The position numbers and the translations under genes were made by a program. A stretch of 64,000 bases of DNA, from the NCBI GenBank assembly GCA_900471605.1, contig UCEY01000043.1, positions 124,001 through 188,000 on the forward strand. The letters run 5' to 3'. How positions within the stretch are numbered: position 1 is the stretch's first letter; each line of letters begins with the position of its first letter. Source of the stretch: Hyphomicrobiales bacterium (GTDB lineage Bacteria > Pseudomonadota > Alphaproteobacteria > Rhizobiales > Rhizobiaceae). The notes under the pieces are model-generated. The model was not told where the DNA came from. It made no database searches and worked only from the letters and a program-made list of their open reading frames with translations. Of this stretch, positions 35,059-44,076 are shown piece after piece.

Positions 35059-36633
35059 GTGACGTTATCCGAAGGTCCGGCGGCCGTTCCGCTTCTGTCG
35101 GTTCGAGGTTTGACCAAGCTTTTCGGCAGCTTCGCGGCTTGCAACGCGATCGATTTGGATATTGCACCCGGTGAAATCCACGCATTGCTCGGTGAGAACG
35201 GCGCCGGCAAGTCGACGCTGGTGAAAATGCTGTTCGGCGTGCTGCAGCCGAGTGCCGGCCAGATCCTCTGGGAGGGCGCACCGGTGACGATAGTCTCGCC
35301 CGGCGAAGCCCGCCGTCTCGGCATCGGCATGGTCTTCCAGCATTTCTCGCTGTTCGAGGCTCTGACGGTTGCCGAAAACATCGCACTGTCGCTCGACCCG
35401 AAGATTTCGCTGGCAAGGATCTCGGACGAAGCGGCGTCTCTCTCGAAAGCCTATGGCCTGCCGCTCGATCCCAAGGCGCATGTGGCGGACCTGTCGGTCG
35501 GCGAACGCCAGCGCATCGAGATCGTCCGGGCGCTGCTGCAGAACCCCAAGCTGATCATCCTTGACGAGCCCACGTCGGTGCTGACCCCGCAGGAGGCGGA
35601 CCGGCTGTTCGAGACGCTGTTCAAGCTGAAGGCCGAGGGCCGTTCGGTTCTCTATATCAGCCATCGGCTGGAGGAAGTGCGCCGCATCTGCGACCGCGCC
35701 ACCGTTCTGCGCCATGGCAAGGTCACCGGCGCCTGCGATCCGAAGCAGGAGACGCCGGCCTCGCTCGCCCGCATGATGGTCGGTTCGGATGTCGCCGAAG
35801 TGCATCGCGATGCCGGAACCGTACTCGGCGACATCCGTCTTGAAGTCGGCAATCTCTCGGTGCCGGCCCGCACGCCCTTTGCCGTGGCGCTCAGGAACGT
35901 GTCGATGAAGGTCCGCGCCGGCGAGGTGCTGGCGATTGCCGGTGTGGCCGGCAACGGCCAGGGCGAGCTATTCGACGTGCTTTCCGGCGAATATCCGGTC
36001 GCCGGGGACGAAGCGATCCGCATCCGCGGCAAGGCGGTCGGTCGCACCGGCATCAACGGCCGCCGGCTGCTCGGGGCCGGTTTCGTGCCGGAAGAGCGCC
36101 ACGGCCATGCCGCGGTCTCCGCCATGGCGCTGTCGGACAATCTTCTCCTTGCCCGCAGCCAGTCGGACAGGAAGGCCTTTCTTTCGGGCGGTGCGTTTTC
36201 GGTCATCCGCTTCGACGCGATCCGCTCCGCCACGCGCCGCATCTGCGAGGTGATGGATGTCCGCAAAAGCGGCGAGGACCCGCAGGCGAGCTCGCTCTCC
36301 GGCGGCAATCTGCAGAAATTCATCGTCGGACGCGAGCTCGACCGGCAGCCCGCCGTGCTCGTCGTCAACCAGCCGACCTGGGGCGTCGATGCCGGTGCCG
36401 CGAGCCGTATCCGCCAGGCGCTGATCGACCTTGCGAAAGCGGGCTCGGCAGTGGTGGTGATCAGCCAGGATCTCGACGAGATCTTCGAGGTGGCGACCAA
36501 TATCGCCGTTATCTCCGAAGGCCGTCTTTCCGAGCCGCATCCGGCCGGCACGCTGACGCTGGAGCGCATCGGCCTCCTGATGGGCGGTATCCACGAAAGC
36601 CATTCCATTCCGGAGGCGGCGCATGCGCATTGA
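35059..36633 (+). CDS. BMP-type nucleoside ABC importer, ATPase
   Basis: A 524-residue double ABC ATPase, as in sugar- and nucleoside-import systems. The first domain is complete: Walker A GENGAGKSTLVKML, signature LSVGERQRIEI, Walker B LIILDEPTSVLTPQE. The second has a degenerate Walker A (GVAGNGQGELFD, no lysine) but a signature LSGGNLQKFIVGREL and a Walker B with Gln in place of Glu (NQPTWGVDAG), normal for this family. Start GTG 35059 with GAGGGGG upstream. It overlaps the first permease gene by 11 bp. The binding protein at the end of the operon identifies the family. Confidence 0.94.
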   Translation: MTLSEGPAAVPLLSVRGLTKLFGSFAACNAIDLDIAPGEIHALLGENGAGKSTLVKMLFGVLQPSAGQILWEGAPVTIVSPGEARRLGIGMVFQHFSLFEALTVAENIALSLDPKISLARISDEAASLSKAYGLPLDPKAHVADLSVGERQRIEIVRALLQNPKLIILDEPTSVLTPQEADRLFETLFKLKAEGRSVLYISHRLEEVRRICDRATVLRHGKVTGACDPKQETPASLARMMVGSDVAEVHRDAGTVLGDIRLEVGNLSVPARTPFAVALRNVSMKVRAGEVLAIAGVAGNGQGELFDVLSGEYPVAGDEAIRIRGKAVGRTGINGRRLLGAGFVPEERHGHAAVSAMALSDNLLLARSQSDRKAFLSGGAFSVIRFDAIRSATRRICEVMDVRKSGEDPQASSLSGGNLQKFIVGRELDRQPAVLVVNQPTWGVDAGAASRIRQALIDLAKAGSAVVVISQDLDEIFEVATNIAVISEGRLSEPHPAGTLTLERIGLLMGGIHESHSIPEAAHAH

Positions 36634-37711
36634 ACTCCAGAAGCGCGCCAACGTCTCGACGCTGTTCTCGATCATTTCGCCGCTGCTGGCGCTTCTGCTG
36701 ACGCTCGTGTTCGGCGCCATCATGTTCTGGCTGCTCGGCAAGAGCCCGCTTGGCTCGCTGTACATCTATTTCGTCGAGCCTTTGCTGGAGGTGTGGTCGC
36801 TGCATGAGCTGGCGGTGAAGGCGGCTCCGCTGATCCTCATCGCGGTGGGCCTTGCGGTTTGTTATCGGTCCAACAACTGGAACATCGGCGCGGAAGGCCA
36901 GTTCACCATCGGGGCGATCACCGGTTCGATCCTGCCGGTCCTTTATCCCGAGTGGCATTCCTGGGCGATCCTGCCGATGATGATGGTCATGGGGGTGATC
37001 GGCGGCGCGCTCTACGCGGCGATCCCGGCACTGCTGAAGACCCGTTTCAACACCAACGAAATCCTGACCAGCCTGATGCTCGTCTATATTGCGGGGCTGT
37101 TTCTCGACTGGTTGGTACGCGGGCCGTGGCGGGATCCCAAAGGTTATAACTTCCCGGTCACCAAGAGCTTCCAGGTCGAGGCGGTGCTGCCGGAGATACT
37201 CGACTCGGGCCGGGCCCATTGGGCCTTCATCTTCGCGATCGTCGCGGCCATGGCGCTTTGGTTCATGATGCGCTTCATGCTCAAGGGCTTCGAGGTTTCC
37301 GTGCTCGGCCAGTCGGAGCGGGCAGGGCGTTTTGCCGGCTTCTCCGCACGTCGGATGGCGTGGTTCTCCATGCTTCTTTCCGGCGGGCTCGCGGGCCTTG
37401 CCGGTATTTCGGAGGTCTCCGGTTCGATCGGCCATCTGCAGCCTTCGATCTCGCCCGGTTATGGCTTTACGGCGATCATCGTCGCCTTCCTCGGTCGCCT
37501 CAACCCGCTCGGCATCATCGCCTCCGGCCTGGTACTGGCGCTGACCTACCTGGGTGGCGAGGCGGCGCAGGCGGCCCTGCAGATTTCCGACAAGGCGGCG
37601 AGGGTGTTCCAGGGCATGCTGCTCTTCTTCGTGCTTTCTTGCGATACGCTGATCCACTACAGGATCCGGCTGATCCTTGCGGGTGGGAAAACGGCGGAGG
37701 CTAGAGCCTGA
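36623..37711 (+). CDS. BMP-type nucleoside ABC importer, permease 1
   Basis: A 362-residue inner-membrane permease of the BPD_transp_2 family with about nine helices. The conserved NNWNIGAEGQFTIGAITGSI segment and the later GFTAIIVAFLGRLNPLGI segment are typical. The start overlaps the ATPase gene by 11 bp, and the stop shares one base with the next permease start (TGATG), so translation is coupled throughout. It forms the channel with permease 2. Confidence 0.94.
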   Translation: MRIELQKRANVSTLFSIISPLLALLLTLVFGAIMFWLLGKSPLGSLYIYFVEPLLEVWSLHELAVKAAPLILIAVGLAVCYRSNNWNIGAEGQFTIGAITGSILPVLYPEWHSWAILPMMMVMGVIGGALYAAIPALLKTRFNTNEILTSLMLVYIAGLFLDWLVRGPWRDPKGYNFPVTKSFQVEAVLPEILDSGRAHWAFIFAIVAAMALWFMMRFMLKGFEVSVLGQSERAGRFAGFSARRMAWFSMLLSGGLAGLAGISEVSGSIGHLQPSISPGYGFTAIIVAFLGRLNPLGIIASGLVLALTYLGGEAAQAALQISDKAARVFQGMLLFFVLSCDTLIHYRIRLILAGGKTAEARA

Positions 37712-38637
37712 TGTTCGAGGCGATCCTTCTTACCGTCATCACCGCGTCGACACCGCTCGTCGTTGCCGCACTCGGCGAACTGGTGACCGAGCGCTCGGGC
37801 GTGCTCAACCTTGGCGTCGAGGGCATGATGATCATGGGCGCGGTGTGCGCCTTCGCCGCCGCGCAGCTGAGCGGGTCCCCCTATGTCGGCATCCTCGCGG
37901 GCATTTTCGGTGGCGGGCTGTTCTCGCTGCTCTTCGGCTTCCTGACGCTGACCCTGGTCGCCAACCAGGTCGCGACCGGTCTTGCGCTGACTATCCTTGG
38001 CCTCGGGCTGTCCGGCCAGATCGGCGAAGTTTTCGTCGGCCAGCCCGGCATCAAGCTGCAGCCGATCGTCTTTCCGATTCTCTCGGACATTCCGTTCTTC
38101 GGCCGCGTCCTTTTCAGCCAGGACCTGATCTTCTACCTGTCGGTCGCGCTCGTTGTCGGCATCAACTGGTTCCTGTTCAGGAGCCGCACCGGCCTCAAGC
38201 TGCGGGCGATCGGCGACAGCCATTCTTCCGCCCATGCGCTCGGCATCAACGTCATCCGCACCCGTTATCTGGCTGTCATGTTCGGTGGAGCCTGCGCCGG
38301 GCTGGCGGGTGCGCAGCTTTCGCTCGTCTACACGCCGCAATGGGTGGAAAACATGTCGGCCGGTCGTGGCTGGATTGCGCTCGCCCTCGTCGTTTTCGCC
38401 TCCTGGCGACCGTGGCGGATTCTCGCAGGCGGCTACCTGTTCGGCGCCGTCGGCATCGGGCAACTGCATGCACAGATCGTGGCGCAAAATCTCGGCATCG
38501 TCATCCCGTCGCAATTCCTGTCCGCACTTCCATATGCGGCGACTATTGTCGTGCTGATCATCATTTCGCATAATCGTCGCACGACGCTCATCAATACGCC
38601 GGCTTCGCTCGGGAAACCCTTTGTCCCCGACCGGTGA
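37711..38637 (+). CDS. BMP-type nucleoside ABC importer, permease 2
   Basis: A 308-residue membrane permease, BPD_transp_2 family, paired with permease 1. It shows the conserved SGVLNLGVEGMMIMGAVCAF block near the start and the helix GRGWIALALVVFASWRPWRI late in the protein. It starts on the last base of the previous stop codon. The substrate-binding protein gene follows after 47 bp. Confidence 0.94.
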   Translation: MFEAILLTVITASTPLVVAALGELVTERSGVLNLGVEGMMIMGAVCAFAAAQLSGSPYVGILAGIFGGGLFSLLFGFLTLTLVANQVATGLALTILGLGLSGQIGEVFVGQPGIKLQPIVFPILSDIPFFGRVLFSQDLIFYLSVALVVGINWFLFRSRTGLKLRAIGDSHSSAHALGINVIRTRYLAVMFGGACAGLAGAQLSLVYTPQWVENMSAGRGWIALALVVFASWRPWRILAGGYLFGAVGIGQLHAQIVAQNLGIVIPSQFLSALPYAATIVVLIIISHNRRTTLINTPASLGKPFVPDR

Positions 38638-38684
38638 CCGCGGAACCAAAAACAAAACGTCTTCAAGCCAATAGAGGTTAGGAA

Positions 38685-39758
38685 ATGAAGAAACTGATTA
38701 TCGCCCTTGCCGCATCGGCCGCCCTGATGGGCGGGTTCTCGACCGGCGCCCAGGCCCAGGAGAAGAAGAAGGTCTGCTTCATCTACGTCGGTTCGAAGAC
38801 GGATGGTGGCTGGACGCAGGCGCATGACCTCGGACGCCAGCAGCTCGACAAGGCGCTTGGCGACAAGGTTGAAACGAAGTTCCTCGAAAACGTTCCGGAA
38901 GGCCCGGATGCAGAGCGCGCCATCGAGCGGTTCGCCCGCGAGAAGTGCAGCCTGATCTTCACGACCTCGTTCGGCTTCATGGATGCGACCGTCAAGGTCG
39001 CGGCGAAATTCCCGGACGTGAAGTTCGAGCACGCGACCGGCTTCAAATCCGCTCCCAACCTCGCCACCTACAATTCCCGCTTCTATGAAGGCCGCTACAT
39101 CCAGGGCCAGATTGCCGCCAAGATGTCCAAGAAGGGCGTCGCCGGCTACATCGCCTCGTTCCCGATTCCGGAAGTGGTGATGGGCATCAATGCCTTTGAA
39201 CTCGGCGCCAAGTCGATCAACCCGAACTTCAAGCTGAAGGTCGTCTGGGCCAATACCTGGTTCGACCCGGGCAAGGAAGCCGACGCCGCCAAGGCGCTGA
39301 TCGACCAGGGCGTCGATATCCTCACCCAGCACACCGATACGACCGCTCCGATGCAGGTCGCCTCCGAACGCGGCATCCTCGCCTTCGGCCAGGCGTCCGA
39401 CATGATCGCCGCCGGCCCGAAGACGCAGCTGACCGCGATCGTCGATACCTGGGGCGCCTATTACATCAAGCGCACCAAGGCGCTGCTCGACGGCACCTGG
39501 AAGTCCGAGCAGATCTGGGACGGCCTGAAGGACGGCATCCTCACCATGGCGCCCTATACCAACATGCCGGACGACGTGAAGGCGATGGCCGAAGAGACCG
39601 AAGCCAAGATCAAGTCGGGCGAACTGCATCCGTTCACCGGCCCGATCAACAAGCAGGACGGTTCGGCCTGGCTGAAGGCCGGCGAAAAGTCGGACGACGG
39701 CACGCTGCTCGGCATGAACTTCTATGTCGAAGGCGTGGACGACAAGCTGCCGCAGTGA
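38685..39758 (+). CDS. BMP family substrate-binding protein
   Basis: A 357-residue periplasmic binding protein that supplies ligand to the importer. The signal peptide (KKLIIALAASAALMGGF) is cleaved near AQAQE, with no lipobox, so it is soluble. The mature part begins KKVCFIYVGSKTDGGWTQAH, characteristic of the BMP/Med family that binds purine nucleosides or related compounds. The actual ligand is unknown. AATAGAGGTTAGGAAATG gives a clear ribosome binding site. A terminator lies about 100 bp downstream. Confidence 0.94.
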   Translation: MKKLIIALAASAALMGGFSTGAQAQEKKKVCFIYVGSKTDGGWTQAHDLGRQQLDKALGDKVETKFLENVPEGPDAERAIERFAREKCSLIFTTSFGFMDATVKVAAKFPDVKFEHATGFKSAPNLATYNSRFYEGRYIQGQIAAKMSKKGVAGYIASFPIPEVVMGINAFELGAKSINPNFKLKVVWANTWFDPGKEADAAKALIDQGVDILTQHTDTTAPMQVASERGILAFGQASDMIAAGPKTQLTAIVDTWGAYYIKRTKALLDGTWKSEQIWDGLKDGILTMAPYTNMPDDVKAMAEETEAKIKSGELHPFTGPINKQDGSAWLKAGEKSDDGTLLGMNFYVEGVDDKLPQ

Positions 39759-39763
39759 GGAGT

Positions 39764-39802
39764 GGTCGGCGTAGCCGACGAAACGATCCAGTGATCGTTT
39801 CG
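39764..39802. repeat. Pair of adjacent palindromes downstream of the BMP gene
   Basis: GTCGGCGTAGCCGAC is followed directly by a perfect ten-pair hairpin (CGAAACGATC and GATCGTTTCG around CAGT, 39779-39802). Together they are more structured than expected for a 3' flank. They may be a copy of an interspersed rhizobial repeat, but only one copy is in this window. A normal terminator lies farther on at 39858-39882. Confidence 0.55.
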
Positions 39803-39857
39803 AACGACGAACGCCCGGAGCCTGAAGCGACGGGCAGCGATCGGGTAAAAGGAAATC

Positions 39858-39882
39858 AAGGGCGCTTTCGGGCGCCCTTTTT
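39858..39882 (+). terminator. Intrinsic terminator of the nucleoside importer operon
   Basis: Eight-pair stem (AAGGGCGC with GCGCCCTT) with a six-base loop, followed by a run of T. It ends the importer operon before glmU. Confidence 0.85.
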
Positions 39883-39966
39883 GTTTCGGCCAAACATAAG
39901 GCGTTTATCGCACTTCAATCACCTTGCTGATATGAAGCGGCAAATTGCCTGAGAAGGAGAATCCCG

Positions 39967-41340
39967 ATGAGCCGTTCCTGCCTTGCCGTCATCCTCGCCG
40001 CTGGCGACAGCACGCGGATGAAATCGTCGATGTCTAAAGTGCTGCATCCGATCGCGGGCCGGCCGATGATCGCCCATGTGATGGCGGCCGTGGCATCGAC
40101 GGGCGTTACCGAAGCGGCGCTGGTCGTCGGTCGCGACGCGGATGGGGTTGCCAGGGCCGGCGCTGTCGAGGGCGTTTCCGTGGAAGCCTTCCCGCAGACG
40201 GAGCGCCGCGGCACCGGCCACGCCGTGCTGGCGGCGAAGGACGCGATCGCGCGGGGTTACGACGACATCCTGGTCGCTTATGGCGACGTGCCCCTGGTCA
40301 CCTCCGCTCCCTTCGCCGAGGCGCGGGAAAGGCTGGCGGCCGGTGCCGATGTCGTGGTGATCGGTTTTCATACCGACAAGCCGACCGGCTACGGCCGGCT
40401 CCTGGTCGAGAACGGCGAACTGACCGCCATCCGCGAGGAGAAGGATGCGACCGAGGAGGAGCGCAAGGTCACCTGGTGCAATAGCGGCCTGATGGCGATC
40501 GACGGCCGCAAGGCGCTGTCGCTGCTGGAAAGCATCGCCAACCACAATGCGAAGGGCGAATATTACCTGACCGACGTCGTCGAGATCGCCCGTGCTCGCG
40601 GCGGCAAGGTCGTGGCGGTCGATGCGCCGGAAACGGAGGTCGCGGGCTGCAACAATCGCGCCGAACTGGCCGTGCTCGAAAGGCTCTGGCAGGAGCGCCG
40701 CCGCCACGAACTGATGGTCTCGGGCGTCAGCATGATCGCCCCGGAAACCGTCTTCCTTTCCTACGATACGCAGATCGGCCAGGACGCGCTGATCGAGCCG
40801 AACGTCGTCTTCGGCCCGGGCGTGACGATCGACAGCGGCGCGGTGATCCACGCGTTCTCGCATATCGAAGGCGCCCATGTGAGCGGCGGTGCGACCGTCG
40901 GGCCTTTCGCGCGGCTCCGCCCCGGCGCCGATCTTGCTGCAGGCTCCAAGGTCGGCAATTTCTGCGAGGTCAAGAATGCCCGGATCGACGAGGGCGCCAA
41001 GGTCAACCACCTGACCTATATCGGCGACGCCTTTGTCGGCGCCCATGCCAATATCGGCGCCGGCACGATCACCTGCAATTATGACGGCGTCAACAAACAC
41101 GAAACGCGAATCGGAGCCAACGCCTTCATCGGTTCCAATTCGTCGCTCGTCGCCCCCGTTGCGATCGGCGACGGTGCCTATGTCGCATCGGGAAGCGTCA
41201 TCACCGAAAACGTCCCCGCCGACGCGCTGGCGCTTGGCCGTGCCCGCCAGGAAGTGAAGCCGGAGCGCGCGAAAATCCTTCGCGAGCGGGCGCTCGCCTT
41301 CAAGGCCGCCAAGAAGGCCCGGAAGGAACCCGGCCATTAA
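39967..41340 (+). CDS. glmU: Bifunctional UDP-GlcNAc pyrophosphorylase / GlcN-1-P acetyltransferase
   Basis: Makes UDP-N-acetylglucosamine for peptidoglycan and lipopolysaccharide. At 457 residues it has both domains: an N-terminal uridylyltransferase ([20 protein letters not shown]) and a C-terminal left-handed beta helix of hexapeptide repeats ([20 protein letters not shown] and later repeats) that carries the acetyltransferase. AGGAG precedes the ATG. It is followed by glmS after 120 bp; the two genes supply successive steps of the same pathway. Confidence 0.97.
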   Translation: MSRSCLAVILAAGDSTRMKSSMSKVLHPIAGRPMIAHVMAAVASTGVTEAALVVGRDADGVARAGAVEGVSVEAFPQTERRGTGHAVLAAKDAIARGYDDILVAYGDVPLVTSAPFAEARERLAAGADVVVIGFHTDKPTGYGRLLVENGELTAIREEKDATEEERKVTWCNSGLMAIDGRKALSLLESIANHNAKGEYYLTDVVEIARARGGKVVAVDAPETEVAGCNNRAELAVLERLWQERRRHELMVSGVSMIAPETVFLSYDTQIGQDALIEPNVVFGPGVTIDSGAVIHAFSHIEGAHVSGGATVGPFARLRPGADLAAGSKVGNFCEVKNARIDEGAKVNHLTYIGDAFVGAHANIGAGTITCNYDGVNKHETRIGANAFIGSNSSLVAPVAIGDGAYVASGSVITENVPADALALGRARQEVKPERAKILRERALAFKAAKKARKEPGH

Positions 41341-41460
41341 CGTTTGCGCGTTACTTTCCGACATCGAAAGTGACCGGCGGGCCGATTGCGCAAAACCCGC
41401 AATCGGCTAGGAATTCGCCCGGGTTTCAGGAAGCGTTCAACGAAGCGAAGAGGGTCGTTC

Positions 41461-43287
41461 ATGTGCGGGATTGTCGGGATCGTCGGAAATTCGCCGGTGG
41501 CGGCGCGTCTGGTCGATGCGCTGCGAAGGCTCGAATACCGCGGTTATGATTCCGCCGGCGTCGCGACCGTCCACGAGGGCCGCATGGATCGCCGCCGCGC
41601 CGAGGGCAAGCTCTTCAATCTCGAAAAGAAGCTGGACGCCGAGCCGTTGCCCGGCACGATCGGTATCGCCCATACCCGTTGGGCGACCCATGGCGTCCCG
41701 AACGAGACTAACGCCCATCCGCATTTCGTCGATGGCGTCGCGGTCGTCCACAACGGCATTATCGAGAACTTTTCCGAGCTGAAGGACGAGTTGCTCGCCG
41801 AAGGCGCGGTCTTCGAAAGCCAGACCGACACCGAAGTCGTCGCGCATCTGCTCGCCAAATATACCCGCCAGGGCCTCGACCACCGCGCCGCCATGCTGGC
41901 GACGCTGAACCGCGTTTCCGGCGCCTATGCGCTGGTGGTGATGTTCGAGGACGACCCGGGCACGATCATGGCCGCCCGTTTCGGACCGCCGCTGGCGATC
42001 GGCCATGGCCGCGGCGAAATGTTCCTGGGGTCCGACGCGATTGCCTTGTCGCCCTTCACCAACGAGATCACCTATCTGGTCGACGGCGACTGCGCGATCA
42101 TGACCCACAGGGGCGCCGAGATCATCGACTATGATGGCAAGCCGGTGAAGCGGCAGAGCCAGATCTCCCAGGCCGCGGCTTTCATGGTCGACAAGGGCAA
42201 TCACCGCCACTTCATGGAGAAGGAGATCTACGAGCAGCCGGAGATCATCTCCCATGCGCTCAGCCATTATATCGATTTCGCCGCCCATACGGTGAAAGCG
42301 AACGATACGGCGATCGATTTCGGAAAGCTCTCTGGCCTCGCAATCGCCGCCTGCGGCACCGCCTATCTGTCCGGCCTGATCGGCAAATACTGGTTCGAGC
42401 GTTATGCGCGCCTGCCGGTCGAGATCGACGTCGCCTCCGAGTTCCGTTACCGCGAACTGCCGCTGTCGCCATCCCAGGCAGCGCTGTTCATTTCCCAGTC
42501 GGGCGAGACCGCCGATACGCTGGCCTCGCTGCGTTACTGCAAGGACAATGGGCTGAAGATCGGCGCTGTCGTCAATGTCAAGGAATCGACCATCGCCCGC
42601 GAATCGGATGCGATTTTCCCGATCCTCGCCGGCCCGGAAATCGGCGTCGCCTCCACCAAGGCGTTTACCTGCCAGCTGGCAGTGCTCGCCGCACTCGCGA
42701 TCGGCGCCGGCCGCGCCCGCGGCACGGTGACGGCGGGCGACGAGAAGGCGATGGTCAGGCACCTCGCCGAAATGCCGCGGATCATGAGCCGGGTGCTGAA
42801 CGACATCCAGCCGCAGATCGAGTCGCTGTCGCGCGAGCTGTCGCGCTTCAAGGACGTGCTCTATCTCGGCCGCGGCACCAGCTTCCCGCTTGCCATGGAA
42901 GGCGCGCTGAAGCTCAAGGAAATCTCCTATATCCACGCGGAAGGTTATGCCGCCGGCGAACTCAAGCACGGGCCGATCGCGCTGATCGACGAGCATATGC
43001 CGGTAATCGTCATCGCACCGCATGACCGCTTCTTCGAAAAGACCGTTTCCAACATGCAGGAAGTGGCGGCGCGGGGCGGCAAGATCATCTTTATCACCGA
43101 TGAAAAGGGGGCGGCGGCCTCCAAGCTTCCGACCATGGCGACGATAGCACTGCCGAATGTCGACGAGATCATCGCGCCGATGATCTTCTCGCTGCCGATC
43201 CAGCTTCTGGCCTATCATACGGCGGTGTTCATGGGCACCGATGTCGATCAGCCGCGCAATCTGGCGAAATCCGTCACGGTGGAGTGA
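41461..43287 (+). CDS. glmS: Glutamine-fructose-6-phosphate aminotransferase
   Basis: First enzyme of amino-sugar synthesis: glutamine plus fructose-6-P gives glucosamine-6-P. The mature N-terminus is the catalytic Cys2 in MCGIVGIVG, which fixes the start at ATG 41461. It has 608 residues: a glutaminase half (RWATHGVPNETNAHPH) and two SIS sugar-isomerase domains (FISQSGETADTLASL; GRGTSFPLAMEGALKLKEIS), ending in LAKSVTVE. No glmS ribozyme-like leader is expected or seen in this group. It follows glmU. Confidence 0.97.
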   Translation: MCGIVGIVGNSPVAARLVDALRRLEYRGYDSAGVATVHEGRMDRRRAEGKLFNLEKKLDAEPLPGTIGIAHTRWATHGVPNETNAHPHFVDGVAVVHNGIIENFSELKDELLAEGAVFESQTDTEVVAHLLAKYTRQGLDHRAAMLATLNRVSGAYALVVMFEDDPGTIMAARFGPPLAIGHGRGEMFLGSDAIALSPFTNEITYLVDGDCAIMTHRGAEIIDYDGKPVKRQSQISQAAAFMVDKGNHRHFMEKEIYEQPEIISHALSHYIDFAAHTVKANDTAIDFGKLSGLAIAACGTAYLSGLIGKYWFERYARLPVEIDVASEFRYRELPLSPSQAALFISQSGETADTLASLRYCKDNGLKIGAVVNVKESTIARESDAIFPILAGPEIGVASTKAFTCQLAVLAALAIGAGRARGTVTAGDEKAMVRHLAEMPRIMSRVLNDIQPQIESLSRELSRFKDVLYLGRGTSFPLAMEGALKLKEISYIHAEGYAAGELKHGPIALIDEHMPVIVIAPHDRFFEKTVSNMQEVAARGGKIIFITDEKGAAASKLPTMATIALPNVDEIIAPMIFSLPIQLLAYHTAVFMGTDVDQPRNLAKSVTVE

Positions 43288-43379
43288 TATCCACCGGCTT
43301 TTCCTTGCATCGCAACATCGCATCCGGCATTGTCGCAACAGATGATTGCGGCAATGCTTAGGGTGTGCAGGGAAATCGA

Positions 43380-44075
43380 ATGAGCGACAGTCCAGAGCGA
43401 ATATCGCTGGCCGGCCGCCTCAGGAACAACTTCCTAACCGGCCTGATCATCTGCGCACCGCTCGCCATCACCATCTGGCTCACCTTCACCTTCATCGACT
43501 GGGCCGATAGCTGGGTCACGCCCTACATTCCGCAGCGCTACGACCCGCAGTATTATTTCAACATCACCATTCCGGGCACCGGCCTTCTGATCGCGGTGGT
43601 GTTCATCACCATCATCGGCTTTCTCGGCAAGAACCTGATCGGCCGTTCGATCGTCAATGTCGGCGAATCGGTCCTGCACCGCATGCCGCTGGTGCGCACC
43701 GTCTACAAAAGCCTGAAGCAGATTTTCGAGACGGTGCTGAAGGAACAGTCGACCTCTTTCAAGAAATGCGGGCTGATCGAGTTCCCGAGCCCCGGCATGT
43801 GGGCGCTGGTGTTCATTTCCGGCGACGCGCAGGGCGAGATCGCCGCCAAACTCAATGCCGATGGCGAGGAAATGGTCGGCGTCTTCCTGCCGCCGACGCC
43901 GGTCCCGACGGCGGGTTTCCTGATGTTCGTGCCGAAGAGCAAGATCGTCATGCTCGACATGACGCCGGAAGAAGGCGCCAAGCTGTTGATCTCCGGCGGC
44001 CTGATCGCCCCCGACTACAAGCCCGTTCCCGGCGCACCGACCGCGGTCCTGCCGGCGCCGAAAATGCAGGCCTGA
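43380..44075 (+). CDS. DUF502 membrane protein
   Basis: A 231-residue inner-membrane protein of the DUF502 family. It has two hydrophobic segments (NFLTGLIICAPLAITIWLTF and GTGLLIAVVFITIIGFLG), then a cytoplasmic or periplasmic domain with the conserved MPLVRTVYKSLKQIFETVL and FLPPTPVPTAGFLMFVP blocks. The family function is unknown; plant relatives (LCV-like/COV proteins) affect development. ATG 43380 is preferred over a GTG at 43365. It converges with recG, with a single base between the two stop codons. Confidence 0.88.
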   Translation: MSDSPERISLAGRLRNNFLTGLIICAPLAITIWLTFTFIDWADSWVTPYIPQRYDPQYYFNITIPGTGLLIAVVFITIIGFLGKNLIGRSIVNVGESVLHRMPLVRTVYKSLKQIFETVLKEQSTSFKKCGLIEFPSPGMWALVFISGDAQGEIAAKLNADGEEMVGVFLPPTPVPTAGFLMFVPKSKIVMLDMTPEEGAKLLISGGLIAPDYKPVPGAPTAVLPAPKMQA

Positions 44076-44076
44076 T

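Noticed and set aside
41341-41460. glmS ribozyme or other riboswitch before glmS
   Set aside because: The 120 bp gap is too short and shows no conserved core of the ribozyme.
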